From: Blastopirellula marina
GTDB lineage: Bacteria > Planctomycetota > Planctomycetia > Pirellulales > Pirellulaceae
Direction of reading: 5' to 3'
DNA length: 64,000 nucleotides
Assembly: GCF_002967715.1 (NCBI RefSeq)
Contig: NZ_PUIA01000017.1
Coordinates: 248,001 to 312,000, forward strand
Below, in pieces: positions 9,022-17,978 of the stretch (positions within the stretch are counted from its first letter, which is position 1; each line of letters starts with the position of its first letter). The translations under genes and the position numbers were made by a program. The notes under the pieces are model-generated. The model was not told where the DNA came from and searched no databases. It was given only the letters and a program-made list of their open reading frames with translations.

Positions 9022-9552
9022 ATGGATATCTTCGGAGACACCGACCCGAAATTAATGCCCCGTCACCTCTTCGGTGGTGCCTATCAGTTGGACTATGCGA
9101 GTGCAATTCGAGGCAATCCGGCGAAACAGAATTTCTCGGTCTGCCCACGGCATTGGTATCTCGACGCGATCTACCAGTGCGGCATGTGCCGTGAGAACTT
9201 CACCTGGACCGCCGCCGAGCAGAAGACCTGGTTCGAACAGTGGCACTTCTGGATTGATTCTGTCCCCAACCAGTGCCCCAAATGCCGAAAGCTACGGCGC
9301 GACGCCAAAGCGGCCCGGCAAGAATACAACGCCATCGTCGAACAGGCCCGCCACGGAAACGACCTCGCGCTGAAGGCCCGCGTCCTGACCTTGATCGATG
9401 AAATGACGACCACCGACGACCAGTTGCCTGAGAAGATCAAAGCAACGTACGAAGTGTTTGCCTCGCAGTTGAAAAATTCAAAGCAGCCCGCGGATCACGC
9501 GGATAAGAGCACACAAAAACTTTCTTCCAAAAAATCTCCCCCAAACATTTGA
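9022..9552 (+). CDS. Zinc-ribbon domain protein
   Basis: A protein of about 176 residues with a probable zinc ribbon of the zf-trcl type (PF13451). CPRHWYLDAIYQCGMC at residues 41-56 and CPKC at 85-88 supply cysteine pairs 53/56 and 85/88. Between them is the aromatic segment FTWTAAEQKTWFEQWHFW, typical of this small family. The rest is charged and helical, with a Lys/Ser-rich tail. The frame is open back to 8926, but that part overlaps a repeat, so the ATG at 9022 (MDIFGDTDPK) is the likelier start. The function of the family is unknown. Confidence 0.75.
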   Translation: MDIFGDTDPKLMPRHLFGGAYQLDYASAIRGNPAKQNFSVCPRHWYLDAIYQCGMCRENFTWTAAEQKTWFEQWHFWIDSVPNQCPKCRKLRRDAKAARQEYNAIVEQARHGNDLALKARVLTLIDEMTTTDDQLPEKIKATYEVFASQLKNSKQPADHADKSTQKLSSKKSPPNI

Positions 9553-9635
9553 CATGTATACACATGTTCACATATCTTAGGGAAACCCCTGCGATTCCCC
9601 CTCGAATCCAGGACCTGGAGACAGATCCCCCGAAT

Positions 9636-9664
9636 ACCACGCCCAAGTCTGCTTGGGCGTGCGA
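9636..9664 (+). terminator. Hairpin downstream of the zinc-ribbon gene
   Basis: CACGCCCAAG, a short loop and CTTGGGCGTG form a perfect 10-bp stem at about 9640-9663. There is no T-run directly after it, so it may be a transcript-end stem or a repeat. A diverged version (CACGCCCAAGCAGACTTGGA) lies inside the next gene near 10488. Confidence 0.45.
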
Positions 9665-9693
9665 ACACCGTTTTAACTCAACCCACAAGAAAC

Positions 9694-10665
9694 ATGTCCC
9701 ATCCCGACCAACAACCTGAACAACACGGAGCCGGCCATCACAGCCAGACTCCGCAGGTTGCCGTGCGCGATGGGAACCGCATCATCTGCCCCTGCTGCGG
9801 CGAAGTCCTGATGGTCATTCCCGATCGCCCGATCGAAGAGATGACCATCTTTCAACAGGCAACGCAGGTCCGCGTATCTCCCAAAGGGGACCCGCGGCGA
9901 ACGTGCGCGGCGTTGGAAGAAATGATTGCCCGGCAAGAGGCCGAGGAACGGGGCGATCACAAACCTCCGCAAGAGGAAGAACCGCCGCCGGAACCGTTCG
10001 TCTACGTGCCAGACCCCAACCGGCTAACGTACCGGGCAGACCCGCTCGTCGAACCGATCGACCCCGAGGTCGCCGCCCACCAGTTCCCCGACATGCGACC
10101 TCCCTGGGTAGTCCCCCAGGCCAAGAAACCGCGGAAACCGCCTGCGTACCGAGCACCGCGCGAACGCGACGACAACACGCGCGAACGGGAATGGCAACTG
10201 CGGCGCATGAAACGCCCGCCCGAAGAGGCCTGGACGTACGAGTTGGCGCGGCTCTACGCGTGGACCTATTACCGATTGCAGAAGCTGGACCGGCAATTGC
10301 AGGGAGAAATCTGCGCGAAGCAGGCCGAGCTGGATCGGCTGGAACAAGAGTTGTTCGAGTTGAACCCGGAACTCCAGCCCTTCAAATCGCAACCACGACA
10401 ACCAGCGCTAACGGCAACACGTTTGCTAAGTGAAGCGAATGTGAGCGCCCCATCACTTAGTGCGCACGAGCTACCAACCGGCGCTCCGCACGCCCAAGCA
10501 GACTTGGACGTGGCACCCGGGGAATCGTCTGGTGTGTCGTTCGAAGCGATGAGCAACGTTTCATCTGGCGAGTTGGTTCACGCGTCATCTGCCAAGCCGA
10601 TCGACGAGCCGACCGTCGAGTTTAAACACGAAACGCCTCATGCCAACGAACGCGGCCCGCCGTGA
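9694..10665 (+). CDS. Hypothetical protein with CxCC motif and coiled segment
   Basis: A 323-residue protein not assigned to a family. It begins with a polar stretch and an ICPCCGEVLMV motif (C32, C34, C35), possibly half of a zinc site. A long Pro/Glu/Arg-rich region follows (PPQEEEPPPEPFVYVPDPNR and similar). A helical part around residues 175-230 (WTYELARLYAWTYYRLQKLD to RLEQELFEL) probably forms a coiled coil. The last ~100 residues are low-complexity, Ser/Ala/Glu-rich. No signal peptide or membrane segment is visible. It follows the zinc-ribbon gene after 141 bases and a hairpin. Confidence 0.6.
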   Translation: MSHPDQQPEQHGAGHHSQTPQVAVRDGNRIICPCCGEVLMVIPDRPIEEMTIFQQATQVRVSPKGDPRRTCAALEEMIARQEAEERGDHKPPQEEEPPPEPFVYVPDPNRLTYRADPLVEPIDPEVAAHQFPDMRPPWVVPQAKKPRKPPAYRAPRERDDNTREREWQLRRMKRPPEEAWTYELARLYAWTYYRLQKLDRQLQGEICAKQAELDRLEQELFELNPELQPFKSQPRQPALTATRLLSEANVSAPSLSAHELPTGAPHAQADLDVAPGESSGVSFEAMSNVSSGELVHASSAKPIDEPTVEFKHETPHANERGPP

Positions 10666-10672
10666 CATGTCA

Positions 10673-10757
10673 GCTCCAACGGAGCGACCGCTAATAGCCA
10701 GGGGCGGCAGCCCCTGGAAAGCGATCGAATCAAAAACATCTTAAGCCCTGAAAGGGC
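10673..10757. repeat. Cluster of REP-like palindromes
   Basis: Three adjacent palindromes are seen: GCTCCAACGGAGC (10673-10685), CCAGGGGCGGCAGCCCCTGG (10698-10717) and GCCCTGAAAGGGC (10745-10757). The first two match in design the GCCCCAACGGGGC and CCCAGGGCGAAAGCCCTGGG units at 50006-50154, suggesting the same repeat family in a decayed state. Confidence 0.6.
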
Positions 10758-10949
10758 GGCCGAACCGGTGCGCGCACACTCGGCCACCCCCTTGGGGCTG
10801 GCGAGAAGAAGATTGCGCGCGAACATGGCGTTGCCATAATGGACAATCTTCATCTCAAAGGCCGCGGGTTAGCGTTGTGCCGGGTGCGACTGGCTGCGCT
10901 GTTCGCGTCCGACGTTTTCCATTGGAATGTCTGCTGGCGAAACACACCC

Positions 10950-10981
10950 GAACTCTCTCCCCGCCGGGGCGAGGGGACAGG
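10950..10981. repeat. Dispersed palindromic repeat, copy 5
   Basis: AACTCTCTCCCCGCCGGGGC followed by GAGGGGACAGGA. This is the most compact copy of the dispersed family, about 120 bases upstream of msrA. Confidence 0.55.
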
Positions 10982-11103
10982 ATTTGCTGCGCGCGTTTAT
11001 AATACAACGCAGACCGATCTTTTGACTCTCACCAAGACGCATCAGCCAGGGGTGACCTCTTCCCTGACCCAGGGGCGTCTCTTGATTCCCAGGACAGCAA
11101 ACT

Positions 11104-11640
11104 ATGGCAGATCTTCAAACGGCGACTTTTGGCGGCGGGTGCTTCTGGTGCACCGAGGCGGTCTTTCTGGAACTGCGCGGCGTTCAGCATGTCGAGTCAG
11201 GCTACGCCGGAGGGCACGTTGCCAATCCGACCTACGAACAGGTTTGCACCAAAACAACCGGTCATGCCGAGGTGATTCAAATCACGTACGATGCGGAAGA
11301 GGTCAGCTATGAAGACCTGCTTGAGATCTTCTTTCAAACGCACGATCCCACCACGAAAGATCGCCAAGGGAACGACGTCGGCCCGCAGTATCGCAGCGCG
11401 ATCTTCTACCACAGCGAAGAGCAAAAGCAGTTGGCCGAGGCCTTCATCGCCAGGCTGAATGAAAGTGGCGCATTCCCGGCCCCGATCGTTACGGAAGTCA
11501 CCGAGATCAACAACTATTACCCGGCCGAGAACTATCATCAGGATTACCTGGCCAACAATCCCAGCAACCCTTACTGCGCGATGGTCGTACGCCCGAAGGT
11601 CGATAAGTTCCGCAAGCAGTTTGCCGACAAGTTGCGATAG
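11104..11640 (+). CDS. msrA: Peptide-methionine (S)-S-oxide reductase
   Basis: Repairs oxidised methionine (the S epimer of methionine sulfoxide) using thioredoxin. The catalytic motif GCFWC is at residues 12-16 with nucleophile C13, followed by SGYAGG, THAEV-like TGHAEVIQI and the QTHDPTTKDRQGNDVGPQYR segment of the family. A C-terminal cysteine (NPYCAMVVRPK) may act as resolving residue. Length 178 is normal for a single-domain MsrA without MsrB. It stands alone after a repeat-rich gap and converges with a membrane protein gene. Confidence 0.96.
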   Translation: MADLQTATFGGGCFWCTEAVFLELRGVQHVESGYAGGHVANPTYEQVCTKTTGHAEVIQITYDAEEVSYEDLLEIFFQTHDPTTKDRQGNDVGPQYRSAIFYHSEEQKQLAEAFIARLNESGAFPAPIVTEVTEINNYYPAENYHQDYLANNPSNPYCAMVVRPKVDKFRKQFADKLR

Positions 11641-11655
11641 TAACTCCCCGACGCG

Positions 11656-12147
11656 TCAGCTTCGCATGTATAAATCAGGCATCAAATACACGAACGGACC
11701 GACGCCTGTGAATGCAGCAGCCAGCACGACCGACAAGTGTGCGGATGTGATTTTGTTCCCGACGATCCGCTGGTGTAGGATCCACAGTGGCAGAAACAAA
11801 AGCGATCCAGCCAGGAGCATGCCAACGATTGGCACGGGATCGATCTCGATGCCACGCAGACAGGCCGTCATGCCCATGCCCGTCAGAATGGCCACCAGGT
11901 ACATCCGCAGAAAAAGACGAGGCGCGAGTTTGGGAGACTCGTTGAGGATGTAGCCCAGGATGCCGGTCGTAACTGCGGTCATCAAAGGAGCGTAAACCCA
12001 AAGCTCCGCCAAGGGCGAAAAAGGCTTAACAATCCATCGCATCAGGTCAGCACCCATGGTTGTGTTCTGGCCTAAAGCGATCAGGCCGCAAATATAGCCG
12101 ATCGAGAACGTCAGTAGAAGAAGATCCAACACGCCGAATTGCTTCAT
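11656..12147 (-). CDS. Hypothetical multi-pass membrane protein
   Basis: A 163-residue protein with about four or five hydrophobic segments: LLLLTFSIGYICGLIAL, a central LMTAVTTGILGYIL, LYLVAILTGMGMTAC-like, and IVGMLLAGSLLFLPLWIL followed by LSVVLAAAFTGVGPFVYL. No family is recognised. It is on the same strand as the sulfatase cluster and starts 48 bases after the sulfatase stop, so it may be its last gene. Confidence 0.65.
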   Translation of the reverse strand: MKQFGVLDLLLLTFSIGYICGLIALGQNTTMGADLMRWIVKPFSPLAELWVYAPLMTAVTTGILGYILNESPKLAPRLFLRMYLVAILTGMGMTACLRGIEIDPVPIVGMLLAGSLLFLPLWILHQRIVGNKITSAHLSVVLAAAFTGVGPFVYLMPDLYMRS

Positions 12148-12195
12148 TGAGTTCGGCGTGCTCCCTGGCTCATCCTTGCTTGTCCACCGTGAAAA

Positions 12196-13584
12196 CTACT
12201 TCGTCTCAAACTTGAACTTGAAGCGATCGTTCTCGGTGTGTGCCTGCTTAAAGATCTCGCGAACCTTGGCGACTACCAGCGGGTGCTGGGCTGAAAGGTC
12301 GACGTTTTCTTCGACGTCCTGTTCGATGTTGTACAGGGCGATCGGGGCGGCGGGGTTATTGGACATGTTGTTTTGCACGGCCTTCCACTTACCCATACGA
12401 ACCGCGCGTCGGCCGCCGTGTTCGAAGAACTCCCAGTACAGGTAATCGTGCTTGGGCTGCTCCCCTTTCCCGGTCAGCTCCGGCACCATGCTGATGCCGT
12501 CGAGGCCGGCTGGCACTTCGACACCGGCCAGTTGGCACAGTGTTGGCAGCACATCCCAATGGGCACTAATGAGGTTGCTTTCGGTGCCTGGCTTCACGTG
12601 GCCTGGCCAGCGAACCAAAAACGGGGCGCGGATGCCGCCGTCGGTCAGGTCGCGCTTATGACCGCGATAAGGACCGTTGCTGTTGAAGAACTCGGGATCG
12701 TGGCCACCTTCCTGGTGCGCTCCGTTGTCGCTGGTGAACATGATGATCGTGTCGTCGTCGAGTCCCAGTTCCTTGACCAGGTGCATCACGCGGCCGACAT
12801 CTTCGTCCATCTTGGTGCACATGCCAGCGAACGCAGCGATCGGGTTTTTCACGGGAGGTCCGGCGTACTTGCCAACCTTGTTTTCAAACTCAGCGAACTT
12901 CTCGCGGAAAGGAGCGACGTACTCTTCCGGCACGTGCATCGCGGCGTGCGGGATGGTGATCGGCAGGTAGCAGAAGAACGGCTTGTCCTTGTTATCGCGA
13001 ATGAACTGCAACGCATGATCCATAATCAGATCGTGCGAGTAAGTCTTGCCGTCGAGCTCGATCTTCTTCTCGTTGTCGTACATCCAGGTTGGGTAGTACG
13101 TGTGAGCATTCCGCTGGCAGTTGTAACCGTAGAAGACGTCGAAGCCCTGGTTGATCGGATCCCCTTCCGAGCCGGGATAACCCAGGCCCCACTTGCCGAA
13201 AGCACCGGTCGTGTAGCCGGCCGCTTTCAGCAGTTCCGGCAGCGTGACCGTATCGGCCGGCATCGGCTGCTGACCGATTGGCTTCACTTCGGCATTGCCG
13301 CGGACTGGCGTGTGCCCGGTGTGCAGGCCGGTCATCAGCACGCTACGCGTCGGAGCACATACGGTGCTGCCGCTGTAGTGATCGGTGAACTTCATCCCTT
13401 CGGCCGCCAGGCGATCGATGTTGGGGGTCTCGAACTTCACCTGGCCGTAGCAGCCAAGATCGCCAATCCCCAGATCGTCGGCGAGAATGTAAATAATGTT
13501 TGGCTTTTTCGCTTCGGCTAGTTCCGGGAAGAACCAACCGAGGCCGACAATGGCTAACAACAAGGTGGCAAGCGTACGGGTCAT
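12196..13584 (-). CDS. Secreted sulfatase (arylsulfatase family)
   Basis: Sulfate ester hydrolase, probably acting on sulfated polysaccharides outside the cytoplasmic membrane. A Sec-type signal peptide covers residues 1-25 (ending LAEA). The metal-binding ILADDLGIGDLGCYG follows, with D36 and D37, and then the CAPTR motif at 76-80, whose C76 is the cysteine converted to formylglycine. Other family landmarks are GKWGLG, HAAMHVPEEY and MFTSDNGAHQEGG. At 462 residues it has normal length. It is the third gene of a likely operon: LamG protein, pyruvyl-transferase-like protein, sulfatase, with 40-50 base gaps. Confidence 0.95.
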   Translation of the reverse strand: MTRTLATLLLAIVGLGWFFPELAEAKKPNIIYILADDLGIGDLGCYGQVKFETPNIDRLAAEGMKFTDHYSGSTVCAPTRSVLMTGLHTGHTPVRGNAEVKPIGQQPMPADTVTLPELLKAAGYTTGAFGKWGLGYPGSEGDPINQGFDVFYGYNCQRNAHTYYPTWMYDNEKKIELDGKTYSHDLIMDHALQFIRDNKDKPFFCYLPITIPHAAMHVPEEYVAPFREKFAEFENKVGKYAGPPVKNPIAAFAGMCTKMDEDVGRVMHLVKELGLDDDTIIMFTSDNGAHQEGGHDPEFFNSNGPYRGHKRDLTDGGIRAPFLVRWPGHVKPGTESNLISAHWDVLPTLCQLAGVEVPAGLDGISMVPELTGKGEQPKHDYLYWEFFEHGGRRAVRMGKWKAVQNNMSNNPAAPIALYNIEQDVEENVDLSAQHPLVVAKVREIFKQAHTENDRFKFKFETK

Positions 13585-13631
13585 AATGAAACGGATCGTC
13601 TCGATAAAAAGGAAATCGAATTCAATGGAAA

Positions 13632-14885
13632 TTACAGACCGACCGATTGGCGAACGACCTCCATCGTCTCGCGCTGCCGCTGGGTCACAACGGCCTGGGC
13701 CTGGGCGACCATCTGCTGGGCGTGCTCTGGCCGCTGTACTAAGTCTACCACGGTCGACGCATAATTGGCGACCTGCTCTGGCTGATCGAAGTCAAACAGC
13801 CAATCCCCCAGGCCAATGTCCTGCCACATATAGCCTTTCGAGGTCTGCTCGGCAAAACGCCCGACAATCGCCGGAACACCGTTTCCGATGCACATGATCG
13901 GCGAGTGCATTTCGAGCCCGAAGAACCCCGCCGAACGCACGTACGTGCTAAGGGCCTGATCGGTGAGCCAGAACTTGTCGCGCCACACGACCTTCTGCTT
14001 CACCTCGTCGGAAAGCTGGTCATAGAGGTTCAGCTTGGTGACCTTCATCTGGGTCATGTCTTCCGGACAGAGCAGCACTTTTTTGTCGGTCTCGGTCACC
14101 AGCCTGGTAATCGCCTCGCGGACTGGCTGGTGATCTTGGTCCCGCATCGCTTCGTTGCGGGCGTTTTTAGCCGGATCGAACTTGCTCCCCGGTTTCACTT
14201 CCCAGTACGGCGTGCTGCGAAGCCGCGTGATGCAGCAGAGAAACTCTCCGTGCTTCAAACCAACCTGCTTGAGGTATGCTTCCGCTTTTTCATCGTCACG
14301 CAGATCGCAGGCAAACGCACCATCAGGACCGAACTCCATGATCGCGCTTTTCATGCCATCCTGCTTCGCCTTCTTCAGCGAAACGGAATCGCGGAAGTAG
14401 ACGAACCTGGCCGAGCTCATCAGGTCGATTGTGGCCTGATCGGCTCCACCGTAGGTGATGCCATAGATACCGAATGGCTTGCCGGTGTGCTCGACGAATC
14501 GCCCCACGTCCTTGCGGGCCACGAACGACGGTCCCGAGCCATGCAGCAGGAAATCGCACGAGTCGACGGCATCCTTCAGGTCGGCATTGGAAACCTTGCC
14601 GGTCTCGCCAATCGAACCCTTTACGACACGCATGTTCGGAAATCGCTTGGCTTCCATCGCGTGAACTTCTTCCGAGAAGTCGCCGGAGGCCCACAGCGTG
14701 ACGTCCGCTTCTGGAAGGTACTTTTCCAGCAGTGCCATCACGCCCGGCGTGTGGGCGATGTCACCGATGTTCACCACCTGCCACGAAGAACGAAGGATAA
14801 TCCTCGGCCTGCGGGCAGGAGCCGCGTAGACCTGCGAAGCCAGCGCGGCAGCGACCGAAGTTTGTAAGAACGTACGACGTTTCAT
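13632..14885 (-). CDS. Tat-exported polysaccharide pyruvyl transferase family protein
   Basis: The N-terminus MKRRTFLQTSVAAALASQVYA is a twin-arginine-like signal (RRTFLQ) with an AxA-type cleavage site, so the protein is probably exported. The body (RIILRSSWQVVNIGDIAHTP, FLLHGSGPSF, YGITYG, FRDSVSLKKAK, FGPDGAFAC, then GLEMHSPIMCIGNGVPAI) follows the pattern of the PF04230 family, including the late H-S-x-x-x-x-x-x-G-x-P region. The frame is open to 14948, but the ATG at 14885 begins the signal peptide. It lies between the LamG gene (43-base gap) and the sulfatase (47-base gap). True pyruvyl transfer would need phosphoenolpyruvate, which is not expected outside the cytoplasm, so the activity is uncertain. 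Confidence 0.8.
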   Translation of the reverse strand: MKRRTFLQTSVAAALASQVYAAPARRPRIILRSSWQVVNIGDIAHTPGVMALLEKYLPEADVTLWASGDFSEEVHAMEAKRFPNMRVVKGSIGETGKVSNADLKDAVDSCDFLLHGSGPSFVARKDVGRFVEHTGKPFGIYGITYGGADQATIDLMSSARFVYFRDSVSLKKAKQDGMKSAIMEFGPDGAFACDLRDDEKAEAYLKQVGLKHGEFLCCITRLRSTPYWEVKPGSKFDPAKNARNEAMRDQDHQPVREAITRLVTETDKKVLLCPEDMTQMKVTKLNLYDQLSDEVKQKVVWRDKFWLTDQALSTYVRSAGFFGLEMHSPIMCIGNGVPAIVGRFAEQTSKGYMWQDIGLGDWLFDFDQPEQVANYASTVVDLVQRPEHAQQMVAQAQAVVTQRQRETMEVVRQSVGL

Positions 14886-14928
14886 AGGAAACAACTCAAG
14901 GGTGCCAAGGGAAAGACGACAGCGGCGA

Positions 14929-15915
14929 TTACTTCTTCTCGGCCGCATTCAAGGCCTCGATATTGGCCGACTTGTGCAGCGCGAGGATCTCTTCGTCGGT
15001 CAGTGCCCGATCGAAGACCGCCAGCCCTCCGAACTTTCCTTTGGTCGATTCCTTCAGGAACGAACCGACGGCATAGCGGGCCCCCACGGTGAAATCAGAC
15101 CCGCCATCGGGCTTCGTCTTGGCGTGCTTCTCGGGGTCGTACTGGAAGATGCCGCGGCCGTGATAGTAAGGATTCATCCCGCGGTCTTTGCCGTCGGGGC
15201 CTTCCTGGGTGAAGTAGCGATCGTCCCGCTTGTCCTTCTTCGGATCGAGCTCGCGCTTCTCGTAGGTTCCGTTGATGTAGGCGGTGATATACTTGCCGTC
15301 GTAAGTGAACGCCAGCGTGCACCACTCTTCCTCCGGCACCGTGCGTTTGGTCGCCGCGTAGTCGGCACACCAAGGGAAAGCCGAACCATCCGCGCGACGT
15401 GTAACGCCACCTTCGGCGCTGATATGCGGGACCAACTGATTGGGGCCGCCGTAAGTCGGCATGTTCATCAGCAGCGAGTACTGACGCGTGCCGGTGTCGT
15501 CGTCGCGACCTTTCCCTTCACTCCACATGCCGGCGATGGTGCGGCTTTGGCGAAGATCGATAATCCGCACCACGGCGAACATGCTCACCTGAGCGTTGGG
15601 CCCGCTGATGTTCAGCTTGCCAGTCTTCTCGTAATCGAGTTGCAGGTACTGCTTGCCGTTGAGATCGATACTGTGCCCCGAGTACGGACCGACGTCTGCC
15701 CGGGCAATCGGACCGTTCACTTCCTTCAGCGGATAGTTGCCTGGGGCCAGGGACTCGCGCAGCCGGCCAGGGTCTTCGTCGAACGTCCAGAACGCAACCA
15801 GGCCTGGGGTGTTCAGCACAACCGAAGGATCGCCGGACGGTTCATGGGCCTCGGCCGCGGTGGCAAAGAAAGAAAGTCCCAGCAAAAGGGAGCACGAGAT
15901 CGTCGAACGAAGCAT
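14929..15915 (-). CDS. Secreted LamG/concanavalin A-like domain protein
   Basis: About 328 residues with a Sec signal ([21 protein letters not shown]). It then carries a concanavalin A-like lectin/glucanase fold of the LamG_3 type: [58 protein letters not shown] and a final [15 protein letters not shown]. These proteins usually bind carbohydrate or act as adhesion modules. The ATG at 15915 is preferred to the upstream 15948 because it starts at the signal peptide. It is the first gene of the LamG, pyruvyl-transferase-like and sulfatase cluster. Confidence 0.85.
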   Translation of the reverse strand: MLRSTISCSLLLGLSFFATAAEAHEPSGDPSVVLNTPGLVAFWTFDEDPGRLRESLAPGNYPLKEVNGPIARADVGPYSGHSIDLNGKQYLQLDYEKTGKLNISGPNAQVSMFAVVRIIDLRQSRTIAGMWSEGKGRDDDTGTRQYSLLMNMPTYGGPNQLVPHISAEGGVTRRADGSAFPWCADYAATKRTVPEEEWCTLAFTYDGKYITAYINGTYEKRELDPKKDKRDDRYFTQEGPDGKDRGMNPYYHGRGIFQYDPEKHAKTKPDGGSDFTVGARYAVGSFLKESTKGKFGGLAVFDRALTDEEILALHKSANIEALNAAEKK

Positions 15916-16067
15916 AACGATAGTTCTCAGCAGGATTGGGGCGAGCAATATATGGGAGCAGGCCGAATCGAAGCCGATTCGACCCGTTCTCGATATTAAT
16001 CAATCTCAATCCGACATGGAACCTTTTCGCCTATCGAAAGAGCCTGGTGGCAGGCGAAAACCCGCGT

Positions 16068-16502
16068 TTACAGGTCGGTTTCGTAGTCTCTAAGGCCGGC
16101 CAGCATCGTGTCGAGCGACAGCGACGGAATCTCGACAGCGAGCGTCTGATCTACCTCGTCCATCGCACCGCAAGAGGTGCCAGCGCTGCAACCCGATGTG
16201 TGCGAACAGCAGCTTCCGTTGAAGCCCCCGACCGGTATCCCAGCCGAACAGGTTCCGCCCGAATCGGATGTGGCGAAGAGGGTGCTCTGGTACTCCTGTG
16301 GTAGGTACTGCGAAACGGCCACGGCGACCTCTGGCGAGACGACCGTAATCACCAGCGACAAAAGAACCAGGCCGGCGAACCCGTACACGGTATTCTTCGC
16401 CCAGCGTCCCATTCGACCAGAAGATGCCACCTGCGGTGAACTTTGGCCAGCATTTTCGGTTCCTTCGATATTGGACTCGGTCGTCTGATTTGCGTTATCC
16501 AT
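16068..16502 (-). CDS. Small single-pass membrane protein with cysteine-rich tail
   Basis: 144 residues: a polar Asn/Glu/Ser-rich N-terminus, one membrane helix at about 37-62 (TVYGFAGLVLLSLVITVVS), then a Gly/Ser/Cys-rich stretch with six cysteines (GGTCSAGIPVGGFNGSCCSH and SGCSAGTSCG) and an acidic tail. No family is recognised. The cysteine spacing could hold a metal or disulfides if the tail is outside the cytoplasm. Confidence 0.6.
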   Translation of the reverse strand: MDNANQTTESNIEGTENAGQSSPQVASSGRMGRWAKNTVYGFAGLVLLSLVITVVSPEVAVAVSQYLPQEYQSTLFATSDSGGTCSAGIPVGGFNGSCCSHTSGCSAGTSCGAMDEVDQTLAVEIPSLSLDTMLAGLRDYETDL

Positions 16503-16757
16503 TTTTCTGTTCCCTTAAGACATTCAACAGCCGAACTGATTACCATTAAGCGTACCGACATTGTGCGGCGGTTATTCACCCTTTTTCCGTGAAGACCTCC
16601 ACCGTAAGGGGAACTTCCCAGAAAATTCGCGATATCCCCCAGGTTGTGCCTGCGCTTTGCCGAATTTCCATTTCCGATCCCTTGCGGTTTTGTTAGCCTC
16701 ACAGTGTGAGGTTCCTTACGATAGGGACAATCCAGCCCCACTGCCCAACAAAAACGA

Positions 16758-17555
16758 ATGCCCATGATTGTCATGCCTCCTTCGGCGCAGGAGCGCCTCG
16801 ACCGGATCGAACAGGTACTTGCTCCTCAGCGGCAAGAGCTGCTGGATCACGCCGTCTACCAGCGGATAGCCAATGCGGATGCGTTGAAAGTCTTCATGCA
16901 GTACCACGTCTTCGCGGTGTGGGATTTCATGTCGCTGCTGAAGGCCCTGCAGTTGAAGCTGACCTGCACGACCGTTCCTTGGCTACCAACCGAAAACAAC
17001 CTGGGCCGCCGCCTGGTGAATGAGATCGTGCTGGGCGAAGAGAGCGACGAAGATGGCGAAGGGGGCTTCAGCAGCCACTTCGAGTTGTACCAAAGCTCGA
17101 TGCAGCAGATCGGTGCCGACGGCTACTTGATCGATCGCTTCCTGCAGCGGCTGGAAAGTGGCCGCGACGTGACGGCCGCCCTATACGAAGCGGACCTCCC
17201 CCGCCCGATCGTGCAGTTCGTAACCAACACGTTCGACCTGATCGCCAGCGACAACCTGTGCGCGATCGCCTCTGGCTTCACCTATGGTCGCGAAGACCTG
17301 CTGCCAGGCGTCTTCCAGAAGATCGTCGCCCAGGTCAATCAAGAGCTATCCGGCTCGGCCTCGAAGTTTGTCTATTACCTCGACCGCCACATCGAACTCG
17401 ACGGCGACTCGCACGGCCCGATGGCCCACCGGTTGCTCTCGCATCTGTGCGGCGACGACGACGACAAATGGCAAGCCGCCGAAGACGCCGCCGTGCGTAG
17501 CCTGGAAGCCCGGCTACTGCTGTGGAACGGAATGCTCGACGCGTTGGCTTACTAA
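16758..17555 (+). CDS. DUF3050 family protein (haem-oxygenase-like fold)
   Basis: 265 residues matching the DUF3050 family (PF11251). Landmarks are LDHAVYQRIANADALKVFMQ, HVFAVWDFMSLLKALQ, CTTVPWLPTENNLGRRLVNE, IVLGEESDED and SHFELYQSSMQQIGAD near the N-terminal half, then GFTYGREDLLPGVFQ and FVYYLDRHIELDGDSHGP. Members are predicted to adopt an all-helical haem-oxygenase-like fold; the substrate is unknown, and the conserved His, Glu and Asp residues suggest a metal centre. No partner gene is apparent. Confidence 0.88.
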   Translation: MPMIVMPPSAQERLDRIEQVLAPQRQELLDHAVYQRIANADALKVFMQYHVFAVWDFMSLLKALQLKLTCTTVPWLPTENNLGRRLVNEIVLGEESDEDGEGGFSSHFELYQSSMQQIGADGYLIDRFLQRLESGRDVTAALYEADLPRPIVQFVTNTFDLIASDNLCAIASGFTYGREDLLPGVFQKIVAQVNQELSGSASKFVYYLDRHIELDGDSHGPMAHRLLSHLCGDDDDKWQAAEDAAVRSLEARLLLWNGMLDALAY

Positions 17556-17692
17556 CGGAACTTCAGTTCTATTTCTTTTACTATTAGGAATAGAGTATTT
17601 TAGAAATTTGATTCCCCTGCTTTGGGCAAAGGCTTGACTCCCTCGGCAGAGGGGCAATAATACCGTAGTCCGACTTTATAGGAAGCCGATCT

Positions 17693-17968
17693 ATGGCCAC
17701 ACAATCACAACAGTTTCTCCACTACCCATTGGGGCACTGCACACAGGGAAAAACGGTTGAGGTAACACTCAGCAGTGCTGCGAATGTCCAACTGCTGGAC
17801 GCAAATAACTTCGCACTGTACAAGTCTGGCTCTCAATATCGGTATCATGGAGGTTACGTGACAAAAAGTCCTTATCGCATCAGAATTCCAAGCGACGGCA
17901 ATTGGCATATTGCAATCGATCTAGGTGGCGCTGCGGGGCACGTAAAAGCTTCTGTACAAGTTATCTAA
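17693..17968 (+). CDS. DUF1883 domain protein
   Basis: A 91-residue beta-rich protein fitting the DUF1883 family (PF08980): FLHYPLGHCTQGKTVEVTLS, ANVQLLDANNFALYKSG, YRYHGGYVTKSPYRIRIPS and GNWHIAIDLGG. The function is unknown; some relatives carry a TIR domain, but this one is a stand-alone domain. It is followed after 10 bases by a two-TM gene on the same strand, so the two are probably cotranscribed. The local DNA is more AT-rich than the flanking genes. Confidence 0.82.
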   Translation: MATQSQQFLHYPLGHCTQGKTVEVTLSSAANVQLLDANNFALYKSGSQYRYHGGYVTKSPYRIRIPSDGNWHIAIDLGGAAGHVKASVQVI

Positions 17969-17978
17969 ATGAAGCATT

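Larger units (their letters stand above)
10666..11103. other. Repeat-rich intergenic region before msrA
   Basis: About 440 bases without a supported gene. It holds a cluster of short palindromes at 10673-10805 and a CCCCGCCGGGGCGAGGGG copy at 10950-10981. The remainder up to the msrA start shows nothing recognisable beyond a possible leader; an open frame from 10839 runs into msrA out of frame and is not supported. Confidence 0.5.

Noticed and set aside
10839-11312. 157-codon open frame overlapping msrA
   Set aside because: It overlaps msrA out of frame, begins in repeat DNA and lacks any recognisable domain or start signal.
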